A stretch of 64,000 bases of DNA. It comes from CAWDVH01 sp963805705. GTDB taxonomy: Bacteria > Actinomycetota > Actinomycetes > Streptosporangiales > Streptosporangiaceae. The stretch lies in the NCBI GenBank assembly GCA_963805705.1, contig CAWDVH010000005.1, positions 1,116,001-1,180,000 of the forward strand. The letters are read 5' to 3'. The translations under genes and the position numbers were made by a program. The notes beneath the pieces are model-generated. The model searched no databases. It was given only the letters and a program-made list of their open reading frames with translations, and was not told where the DNA came from. This document shows, piece by piece, positions 8,384 to 14,952 of the stretch (within the stretch, counting starts at the first letter, position 1; each line of letters starts with the position of its first letter).

Positions 8384-9595
8384 TTACTGCCGGTATCCGG
8401 CCAGGAACCGGCCGATCCGGCCGATGGCGGCATCAAGGTCATCGACGCGCGGCAGGGTGAGAATGCGGAAGTGATCGGGGCGCGGCCAGCTGAAGCCGGT
8501 TCCCTGCACCACCTGGATCTTCTCGCGGAGCAGCAGGTCGAGGACGAACTTCTCGTCATCGCGGATCTTGTGCATGGCCAGGTCGAGGCGCGGGAAGGCG
8601 TACAGGGCGCCTTTGGGCTTGACGCAGGAGACACCGGGGATCTCGTTGAGCTTCTCCCAGGCGCAGTTGCGCTGCTCATGCAGGCGCCCGCCCGGCAGCA
8701 CCAGGTCGGTGATGCTCTGCCTGCCGCCGAGCGCGGCCTGGATCGCGTACTGGCCGGGAACGTTGGGGCACAGCCGCGTCCCGGCCAGGGTGGCCAGTCC
8801 CTCGAGGTAGCTCTTCGCGTGCTGCCGGGGGCCGGAGGCGACGAGCCAGCCGGAACGAAAGCCGGCCACCCGGTAGGCCTTGGACAGGCCGCTGAAGGTC
8901 AGGCAGAGCACGTCCGGGGCCAGAACGGCGGCGCACTGGTGCACGGCACCGTCATAGAGGATCTTGTCGTAGATCTCGTCGGCGAAGACCAGCAGCTGAT
9001 GACGGCGGGCGAGATCGAGAATGCCCTCCAGCAGGGCCCGCGGGTAGACGGCGCCGGTGGGATTGTTGGGGTTGATGATCACGACTGCGCGGGTCCGGTC
9101 GGTGATCTTCGCCGCCATATCGGCGAGATCCGGCAGCCAGTCGGCGCCCTCGTCGCACAGGTAGTGCACGGCCCGGCCGCCCGCCAGGCTGGTCACGGCG
9201 GTCCACAGCGGGAAGTCCGGGGCCGGGATCAGCACCTCGTCGCCGTCCTCGAGCAGGGCCTGGACCGCCATCGTGACCAGCTCGGACACCCCGTTGCCGA
9301 GGAAGACGTCGTCGATCCCCACGTCCGGGAAGCCGAGATTCTCATAGTGCTGCACGACCGCGCGGCGGGCCGGCAGGATGCCCTGCGAGTCGCTGTAGCC
9401 GTGGGCGCTGGGCAGGTTCCTGATAATGTCCTGCAGGATCTCCTCGGGTGCCTCGAAGCCGAACAGGGCCGGATTCCCGGTGTTCAGCCGCAGTACGCTG
9501 TGACCGGCCCGCTCCAGCTCATCGGCGTACTCGATCACCGGCCCGCGGATCTCATAGCTGACCCCGGCCAGCTTGCTGGATTGCCTGAACTCCAT
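8384..9595 (-). CDS. PLP-dependent aminotransferase, AlaA-like
   Basis: A 403-residue fold-type I aminotransferase close in layout to E. coli AlaA/YfbQ, which makes alanine from pyruvate and glutamate. The cofactor lysine is in FSGLSKAYRVAGFRSGW (residues 235-252). Other marks are NTGNPALFGF, the YSDSQGI loop, INPNNPTGAVYP and the carboxylate-binding Arg in DHFRILTLPR. The ATG at 9595 (MEFRQSSKL) begins the conserved region; the longer frame upstream crosses the HxlR operators and is not coding. It diverges from the HxlR gene, which may regulate it. Confidence 0.88.
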   Translation of the reverse strand: MEFRQSSKLAGVSYEIRGPVIEYADELERAGHSVLRLNTGNPALFGFEAPEEILQDIIRNLPSAHGYSDSQGILPARRAVVQHYENLGFPDVGIDDVFLGNGVSELVTMAVQALLEDGDEVLIPAPDFPLWTAVTSLAGGRAVHYLCDEGADWLPDLADMAAKITDRTRAVVIINPNNPTGAVYPRALLEGILDLARRHQLLVFADEIYDKILYDGAVHQCAAVLAPDVLCLTFSGLSKAYRVAGFRSGWLVASGPRQHAKSYLEGLATLAGTRLCPNVPGQYAIQAALGGRQSITDLVLPGGRLHEQRNCAWEKLNEIPGVSCVKPKGALYAFPRLDLAMHKIRDDEKFVLDLLLREKIQVVQGTGFSWPRPDHFRILTLPRVDDLDAAIGRIGRFLAGYRQ

Positions 9596-9634
9596 GGGCG
9601 GTGGCCTCCCAGACCCGGATCCGGCGAAAGCGGT

Positions 9635-9672
9635 ACTTGGCTCTGCCAAGTTACTACTTGGATATTCCAACT
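9635..9672. promoter_or_regulatory. Paired HxlR-type operators between the aminotransferase and hxlR genes
   Basis: Two inverted repeats are spaced 21 bp centre to centre, two helical turns. The first (9635-9651) is perfect: ACTTGGC, 3 nt, GCCAAGT. The second (9656-9672) is ACTTGGA, 3 nt, TCCAACT, with one mismatch. The second overlaps the -35 region of the hxlR promoter, whose -10 TAGACT is at 9679-9684. Cooperative autoregulation by two dimers is inferred. Confidence 0.7.
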
Positions 9673-9690
9673 GTCTTCTAGACTGGCGGC

Positions 9691-10323
9691 ATGCCGCGAC
9701 GCAGTTACGACCAGTACTGCCCCCTCGCCCGCGGGCTGGACGTGATCGGGGAGCGCTGGGCCGTCCTGATCATCCGCGAGCTGCTGGCCGGCCCGCGGCG
9801 TTACACCGACCTGCACGCCGACCTGCCGGGAGTCAGCACCGATGTGCTGGCCGCCCGGCTGAAGGAGATGGAGCAGGACGGCCTGATCACGCACCACCGC
9901 CTGGCCCCGCCGGCCGCGGCCGCCGTCTACGAGCTCGCCCCCCGCGGCCGTGACCTGCTGCCCGCACTGACCGCCCTGGCGGACTGGGGCGCCGCCGGCC
10001 TGGCCCAGCGGCGCCCCACCGACGCCCGGCGCGCGCACTGGCTCGCCATCCCGCTCATGCGCCAGCTGGCCGACCTGGCCGCTCCCGGCTCGGGAGTCGT
10101 GGGCGTGCAGCTCGACGAAGGCGCCTTTCACGTCCTGATCAGCGACGCCGGGCCCGCCTACGCCCACGGGCCGGCCGAGCATCCCGATGCCCGGCTCACC
10201 CTGGACGCCGGCACCTGCCTGGCGCTCCTGCAGGACCCGGCCGCGCTGCGCGAGATGATCAAGACGGGCCAGGTAGACATCGACGGCGACAGCTCCCTGG
10301 CCCGTGCCCTGCGCGGCGACTGA
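9691..10323 (+). CDS. HxlR-family winged-helix regulator with C-terminal SCP2-like domain
   Basis: A 210-residue regulator. The N-terminal HxlR domain (1-105) has the typical YCPLARGLDVIGERWAVLII and LPGVSTDVLAARLKEME helices. A second domain (about 110-210), with HGPAEHPDARLTLDAGTCLAL and GQVDIDGDSS, resembles the sterol-carrier-protein-2-like domain often fused to actinobacterial HxlR proteins and possibly binding a hydrophobic effector. The conserved Cys10 could sense redox or electrophiles, as in HypR-type members. The -10 TAGACT lies 6 nt before the ATG, so the mRNA is probably leaderless. Confidence 0.88.
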   Translation: MPRRSYDQYCPLARGLDVIGERWAVLIIRELLAGPRRYTDLHADLPGVSTDVLAARLKEMEQDGLITHHRLAPPAAAAVYELAPRGRDLLPALTALADWGAAGLAQRRPTDARRAHWLAIPLMRQLADLAAPGSGVVGVQLDEGAFHVLISDAGPAYAHGPAEHPDARLTLDAGTCLALLQDPAALREMIKTGQVDIDGDSSLARALRGD

Positions 10324-10336
10324 CCAGGAGGCCCCG

Positions 10337-10390
10337 GTGACGGCCGGCAGGCTGGATCACCTCGTCAAGCCGGGCAGCTGCGCGCCCTGA
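10337..10390 (+). CDS. Possible 17-codon ORF or gene remnant behind hxlR
   Basis: A GTG codon stands 8 nt after a perfect AGGAGG, just past the hxlR stop, and opens a 17-codon frame. Shifting frame after about 13 codons gives a further 40-odd open codons up to the NUDIX gene, so this may be the front of a broken gene rather than a peptide. Only the ribosome-binding site supports it; the 10391-10533 stretch holds nothing else I recognise. Confidence 0.25.
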   Translation: MTAGRLDHLVKPGSCAP

Positions 10391-10533
10391 CCGGCCCGGC
10401 GGGGGAGCGGGCCAGTGACTTCGCGCATCGATCCTGGCCCGCGCTGCGCGGGCACGAGAGCGCCCCTGGCGGCCGGCCGGCGCCGCGGGGGCATTGCGGG
10501 ATGGGGCGCCGGGTCGCTGTCTATCCTGGTGTC

Positions 10534-11025
10534 GTGACTGCCGAGGCGCCAGGGATCAGCCAGATGACCAGGGTCGCCGCCTATGCGGTGTGCGTTGACG
10601 CGGGAAGGATCCTGCTCGCCCGCTGGGTCGGGCCCGACGGCAAGCGCTGGACCATGCCCGGCGGCGGCCTGGAGCACGGGGAGGACCCTTTCCACGCCGC
10701 TATCCGCGAGACGCTGGAGGAGACGGGCTACGCCATCGCGATCGAGAGCCTGCTGGGCATCGACTCGGTGCACCGGCGCCATCCGCCCGTCAGCGGCGGC
10801 CGCGAGGTGGACTTCCACGGGATCCGGATCATTTACGCGGCCCGGGTCGTCGCCGGCTCGCTGCGGCACGAGATCGGCGGCAGCACCGATCAGGCCGCCT
10901 GGATAGACCTGGACAAGGTCGCCGGGCTCGACCCGGCCGGCCTGGTGAACGTCGCGCTGGACCTGTACCGCGTCCGCCCGTCATCCGGCTGGCTGCCGGG
11001 AGAGGCCAGGAAAAACGTTACTTAA
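10534..11025 (+). CDS. NUDIX hydrolase
   Basis: A 163-residue pyrophosphohydrolase with a complete Nudix box, GGGLEHGEDPFHAAIRETLE followed by ETGY (about residues 39-62), including the REtLEEtG metal-binding helix. A preceding beta-strand (RVAAYAVCVDAGRILLARW) is typical. The substrate (nucleoside diphosphate derivative, capped RNA, oxidised nucleotide) cannot be inferred. The GTG at 10534 is chosen because TATCCT lies exactly 6 nt upstream; an in-frame ATG at 10501 is possible. Confidence 0.88.
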   Translation: MTAEAPGISQMTRVAAYAVCVDAGRILLARWVGPDGKRWTMPGGGLEHGEDPFHAAIRETLEETGYAIAIESLLGIDSVHRRHPPVSGGREVDFHGIRIIYAARVVAGSLRHEIGGSTDQAAWIDLDKVAGLDPAGLVNVALDLYRVRPSSGWLPGEARKNVT

Positions 11026-11026
11026 C

Positions 11027-11040
11027 ATAATGTACATTAT
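11027..11040. promoter_or_regulatory. Perfect 14-bp AT-rich palindrome
   Basis: ATAATGTACATTAT is perfectly self-complementary and stands out in GC-rich DNA. It lies 2 nt after the NUDIX stop and about 28 nt before a long hairpin element. It looks like a dimeric repressor site, possibly for a promoter driving the hairpin RNA. The binding protein is unknown. Confidence 0.45.
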
Positions 11041-11067
11041 CGGCTAATAGTGTAGGCGGATAATGGA

Positions 11068-11150
11068 GCCGGTCCTGCTGGCCATGGTGCTGAGGGCCGC
11101 ACGCTGCTGCTGTTACCGCAGCAGGGGCTCTCAGCACCATGGGCACCGGC
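11068..11150. other. Long nested hairpin element (possible small RNA or terminator)
   Basis: Three nested perfect stems: GCCGGT with ACCGGC (11068-11073 / 11145-11150), a 13-bp stem (11082-11094 / 11130-11142) extended inwards by four more pairs, and an inner CTGCTGC with GCAGCAG (11104-11110 / 11118-11124). It lies between convergent genes, so a bidirectional terminator is the simple reading, but the size and nesting are unusual and there is no U-tract. A short structured RNA is the alternative. Confidence 0.5.
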
Positions 11151-11196
11151 CTGGCCTCACCGGAAGACGATGACGACTGTGGCGTGGCGCGCTCGT

Positions 11197-11958
11197 TCAG
11201 GCACTTTCAGTTACGGTTCCCGCCGCGGGCGTGGGCACGGGCCGTCCGGCCGCTGAGCTGGCCCGCGCCAGCCTGGCCGGCTCTGCGGTGAGCTGCTGCG
11301 CCCAGGCATCGCGGCTCATGGTCAGGACCCGCATTCCGAGATAACCGAACGTGATCGCGACAATCGCCCACGTGACGACCGGCGTCCACTTGCTGTTGCC
11401 CAGCGCCGTGGCGTTGCTGCCGAGCTCGAACAGCGTGAGCGCCACGGCGGCCACCGGCACCCACAGCGGCGCGAACCCGGACCGGCGCAGCCCGATGGTC
11501 ATCAGCACCATCCCGATCACGATCGCGAACAGCAGCGGCAGCAGGACGCCCTGGATGACCGAGGCGCGGTCGAGGTAGGCGGCCACCGCCGCGGGGCCGG
11601 CGCCGCCCGGTACGCGCGAGATCATGAGCTGCCAGGTTCCGTAGCCCATGTGGCCGAAGGCGCCCAGGAGCAGGAAGACCGCGCCGATGTGGCCGAGGAC
11701 GACACCGCGGTGGCGCAGGAGGTGCAGCATGCCGCCCAGCGCGGGCACCACCAGGATCGCCGACAGCATGAAGATCAGCCCGGATAGCCAGATCCCGGAG
11801 TGATGGGCCGCGGCGATCGCCTGCAGTTCGGTGCCCGTGGTGCCCGTGCCCTCGTTCGCGTCGGGCAGGCACGAGAGCAGGCCGGCCAGGGAGAAGCCGA
11901 TCAGGCTCACCCCGGCGACCGTCTTGCGGAAGCTGATCGGGTCGGACAGTGACAGCAT
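11197..11958 (-). CDS. Six-helix integral membrane protein of unknown function
   Basis: A 253-residue membrane protein with about six hydrophobic helices (roughly residues 12-30, 57-80, 87-108, 133-156, 164-184, 192-212), a loop with GTGTTGTELQAIAAAHHSG after helix 1, and a charged C-terminal tail. No motif ties it to a known transporter or enzyme family. AAGGAG 7 nt before the ATG is a good ribosome-binding site. It diverges from the two-component system at 12163. Confidence 0.75.
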   Translation of the reverse strand: MLSLSDPISFRKTVAGVSLIGFSLAGLLSCLPDANEGTGTTGTELQAIAAAHHSGIWLSGLIFMLSAILVVPALGGMLHLLRHRGVVLGHIGAVFLLLGAFGHMGYGTWQLMISRVPGGAGPAAVAAYLDRASVIQGVLLPLLFAIVIGMVLMTIGLRRSGFAPLWVPVAAVALTLFELGSNATALGNSKWTPVVTWAIVAITFGYLGMRVLTMSRDAWAQQLTAEPARLARASSAAGRPVPTPAAGTVTESA

Positions 11959-12162
11959 GTCAGTGCTCCTTCACGAAGATGCCGGGCTCCATCGCGGAGA
12001 TGGCGGTGAGCCTCGACGGTAGGCGCGCGCCACGGCCGGCCGCTTCTGCCGCCGGGCTGCTCCTGGTCCGCCGCCGGGCTGGCCTTTGTCTGTCTCAGGG
12101 CCGGCCGCGACTATGCCCCGCGGCCGATGTACGGCCGGGACCGACGGAACTACAGTTCCGAT

Positions 12163-13338
12163 ATGGCGAGGTTGCTGGCCCGTATGCGGACGGCCGAGGT
12201 GCTGGGCGCGCCGCTCGGCGATCTGGCCATGGCCGTCGTGCTGGCGCTCTTCGGCCTGGTCGACACGGTCTTCACCAGCCAGATGCAGTGGCTGGACCAG
12301 TGGCGGGGCCCGCGCCTGATCAACGCCATCGTGGTGCCCCTGGTCGCCCTGGCGCTGACCTGGCGGCGGCGCTTCCCGCTGACCGTGCTCACGGTCGTGC
12401 TGGCCGGGATGGTGTCGCTCTCGCTGGCCTACGGCGCGAGCCAGACGACGAGCAACGTGTTCGTCTCGGCCATCGCCATCTACTCGGCCGCCGTGTACGG
12501 GCGCTCCCTGCTGCTAGCCGCGGTGCTGATCGCGGTCGGCGTGGCGATCCGTGACGCGCACGATCCGGCCATCGTCACGTTCGGCGAGCACCTGTGGAGC
12601 GGGCTGTTCGCCGCGCTGGCGTTCCTGGTCGGCCTGGGGACGCGGCGGCGGCAGGCGCGCGCCCTGACCCTGGAAGAACGGGCCGCGGCCGTCGAGCAGG
12701 AGCAGCGGCAGCGGGCCGAGGCGGCCGCCGAGGAGGAACGCCGCCGGATCGCCCGCGAGCTGCACGACATCATCTCCCACAGCCTGGGCGTGGTGGTACT
12801 GCAGGCCGGAGCGGCCGAGCAGGTGCTCGACCATGATCCGCAGCAGGCCAGGGCGGTTCTGGAGACCATCCGCTCCACCGGCCTGGAGGCGATGGGCGAG
12901 ATGGGCAGGCTGCTCGGGCTGATCCGGCATGACGCACCGGCCTTCCGGGAGCCGCAGCCGTCACTGGCGGACATCGACGCGATGGTGGCCAGTATGCGCG
13001 ACGCAGGCCTCCAGGTTGACCTGGTCATTCACGGACAGCCTGATCAGCCGCTGCCGGCGGCCGTGGAGCTGTCGGTCTTCCGGATCGTCCAGGAGGGGCT
13101 GACCAACGCCCTGAAGCATGCGGGCACCGGCCCCGTCCGGGCCTCGCTGACCTTCAGCGGACAGGAGGTGGCGGTCGAGATCGCCGACGACGGCGCCGGC
13201 CCGGCGCCGGGGCGCGGGGCCCGGCTCGGTCTCATCGGCATGCGCGAGCGGGTCGCGGTCTTCGGCGGCTGCCTCGACGCCGGGCCGCGGCCGGACGGCG
13301 GGTGGACGCTGCGGGCCACGCTTCCGGTGACATCGTGA
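12163..13338 (+). CDS. NarL-type sensor histidine kinase
   Basis: A 391-residue membrane sensor kinase. Four to five N-terminal transmembrane helices (about residues 18-150) lead into a Glu/Ala/Arg-rich coiled coil. The HisKA_3 H-box follows (RRIARELHDIISHSLGVVV, phospho-His near residue 206), then the HATPase domain with an N-box (FRIVQEGLTNALKHA) and G-boxes (IADDGAG, GLIGMRERV). There is no periplasmic sensor domain, so it resembles LiaS/DesK-like membrane-stress sensors. The ATG has TACAGT 6 nt upstream. Its stop overlaps the regulator start (GTGA). Confidence 0.92.
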   Translation: MARLLARMRTAEVLGAPLGDLAMAVVLALFGLVDTVFTSQMQWLDQWRGPRLINAIVVPLVALALTWRRRFPLTVLTVVLAGMVSLSLAYGASQTTSNVFVSAIAIYSAAVYGRSLLLAAVLIAVGVAIRDAHDPAIVTFGEHLWSGLFAALAFLVGLGTRRRQARALTLEERAAAVEQEQRQRAEAAAEEERRRIARELHDIISHSLGVVVLQAGAAEQVLDHDPQQARAVLETIRSTGLEAMGEMGRLLGLIRHDAPAFREPQPSLADIDAMVASMRDAGLQVDLVIHGQPDQPLPAAVELSVFRIVQEGLTNALKHAGTGPVRASLTFSGQEVAVEIADDGAGPAPGRGARLGLIGMRERVAVFGGCLDAGPRPDGGWTLRATLPVTS

Positions 13339-13994
13339 TCCGGGTGGTCGTCGCCGACGATCAGGCGGTGGTGCGCGGCGGCCTGCGCATGATCCTGGAG
13401 GCCGCGGGGATCGAGGTGGCCGGCGAGGCCGGCGACGGGCGCGAGGCAGTCTCGCTGGTGCGGGAGCTCAGGCCGGACGTGGTGCTGATGGACATCCGGA
13501 TGCCCGTGCTCGACGGGATTGAGGCCACCCGCCAGCTGTCCCGCGAGGAGGCGGGCACCAGGGTGCTGGTGCTCACGACCTACGGCGCTGACGAGTACGT
13601 CTACGAGGCCCTGCGCGCCGGGGCGGCCGGCTTCCTGCTCAAGACTGAGTCACCGTCCCGGCTGGTCGACGGGATACGCGTCGTCGCCGACGGCGAGGCC
13701 CTGCTCGCGCCGGACATCACCCGGCGGCTCATCAGCCAGTACGTGGCCGGAGCGCACCCCAGTCCCGCTCCCCCGCCCCAGCTGTGCGACCTTACGAAAC
13801 GGGAACACCAGGTGCTGACGCTCATCGCACGGGGAATGTCGAACCTCGAGATCGCCCGGTCGCTCTACCTCAGCGAGGGCACCGTGAAGTCGCATGTCGG
13901 GCGCATCCTCGCCAAGCTCGGCCTGCGCGACCGGGTCCAGGCCGTGATCTTCTCCTATGAGCACCGCGTCGTGCAGCCCGGCGATCCCCGGTAA
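13335..13994 (+). CDS. NarL/FixJ-family response regulator
   Basis: A 219-residue response regulator paired with the upstream kinase by a 4-nt overlap. The receiver domain (1-118) has the acidic pair DDQ, phospho-acceptor Asp in VVLMDIRMP (about residue 54), the Thr of VLTTYG and Lys of FLLKTES. The LuxR-type HTH is complete (LTKREHQVLTLIARGMSN followed by GTVKSHVGRILAKL). Target genes are unknown. Confidence 0.93.
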   Translation: MIRVVVADDQAVVRGGLRMILEAAGIEVAGEAGDGREAVSLVRELRPDVVLMDIRMPVLDGIEATRQLSREEAGTRVLVLTTYGADEYVYEALRAGAAGFLLKTESPSRLVDGIRVVADGEALLAPDITRRLISQYVAGAHPSPAPPPQLCDLTKREHQVLTLIARGMSNLEIARSLYLSEGTVKSHVGRILAKLGLRDRVQAVIFSYEHRVVQPGDPR

Positions 13995-14061
13995 AGACCG
14001 GCTTCGTGGCAGCACTCCCCCGGCCCGGCCGGCCAGAAGCGGGCGGGCCGCCGCCGAGGGA

Positions 14062-14592
14062 TCACGTGCTGAGGGCGTCGATGGCCTTCAGCCAGGAGAA
14101 CAGGTGCGCCGGGCTCGCCCCGGTTCCCGGCTCGTGCCGGGGCTGCGCATCGCGGTCGAACAGGACCGTGACGCCCCACGACCGCAGCCGGGCGATGTTT
14201 TCGGCGAATGCCGGGTGCGCGGCATGCGCGCGGTTAGTGAAGGGCACCGCCACCACGGGCAGCCCTTTGCCGATCGCCTCGACCAGGATGCCGAGCGCGA
14301 GGGTGTCGCAGATCCCGGCGGCCCACTTGTTGATCGTGTTGACCGTCGCCGGGGCGACGATGATCGCATCGGCCTCGGGCAGGACATCGGGCTCGCCGGG
14401 ATTCTTGTACTCGCTGCGGACCGGGTGGCCGGTCAGCCGCTCCAGAGCGGCAGGGTCCGCGAACCGCCGACCCGATGGAGTGGTGAGCACGCACACATCC
14501 CAGCCGCGTTCCTGAGCGAGGCGGACCAGCCGGGCCACCTCGGCCGCCGGCGGAGCCGCGCACGCGATCACGTACAGCACGCGAGTTGTCAT
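14062..14592 (-). CDS. HFCD-family flavoprotein
   Basis: A 176-residue Rossmann-like flavoprotein of the homo-oligomeric flavin-containing Cys decarboxylase type (relatives: CoaC domain, EpiD, UbiX). Marks are IIVAPATVNTINKWAAGICD (FMN phosphate site and helix) and VVAVPFTNRAHAAHPAFAEN. The His of the CoaC active site is not obvious, and actinobacteria normally have a separate CoaBC, so this is probably a specialised decarboxylase or prenyltransferase-like protein rather than coenzyme A synthesis. It starts 9 nt after a small upstream gene. Confidence 0.82.
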   Translation of the reverse strand: MTTRVLYVIACAAPPAAEVARLVRLAQERGWDVCVLTTPSGRRFADPAALERLTGHPVRSEYKNPGEPDVLPEADAIIVAPATVNTINKWAAGICDTLALGILVEAIGKGLPVVAVPFTNRAHAAHPAFAENIARLRSWGVTVLFDRDAQPRHEPGTGASPAHLFSWLKAIDALST

Positions 14593-14601
14593 GCCCGGAA
14601 C

Positions 14602-14802
14602 TCAGGTGTCGTCGGTGGCCTGCATGCGCCGCAGCAGCGACTCAAGCTGTTCGGGCGGGGTCGCCGGCGTGACGGGTGCAGGCCAGTACTTCTTGCCTGG
14701 ATCGCGCTGGGGCAGCGGCGCGGGGCTGGCCTCCGGCGGGCTGGGCGCGGGGGCGCCGCCTGCCTTACCTCGCACGCGCCGGGGCTTGCTCTCTTGCGTC
14801 AT
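14602..14802 (-). CDS. Small Pro-rich hypothetical protein
   Basis: A 66-residue basic, Pro/Ala-rich protein starting MTQESKPRRVRGK and ending in an amphipathic segment (PEQLESLLRRMQAT). No family is recognised. It is supported mainly by position: a G-rich ribosome-binding site precedes the ATG and the stop lies 9 nt before the flavoprotein gene. A repeated GGTCGTTC motif lies upstream. Confidence 0.5.
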   Translation of the reverse strand: MTQESKPRRVRGKAGGAPAPSPPEASPAPLPQRDPGKKYWPAPVTPATPPEQLESLLRRMQATDDT

Positions 14803-14875
14803 GCTCCCAGCCCCCCTGGGGGCGCGCTTAGGGATGATGCAGGGGCCCCTGATGACAGCCGAGCACATGATCACC

Positions 14876-14932
14876 GGTCGTTCAACCGGAACGATCTATT
14901 GTCACGAAGTAATTAGAGGATCAAGGTCGTTC
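14876..14932. promoter_or_regulatory. GGTCGTTC repeat cluster in an AT-rich intergenic stretch
   Basis: GGTCGTTC (14876-14883) and GAACGATC (14889-14896) form an 8-bp inverted repeat with one mismatch and a 5-nt spacer; a third copy, GGTCGTTC, is at 14925-14932. The bases between are unusually AT-rich. This is probably the regulatory region of the small gene/flavoprotein unit. The binding factor is unknown. Confidence 0.4.
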
Positions 14933-14952
14933 CCGGCCACCGCCGAGCCGGA

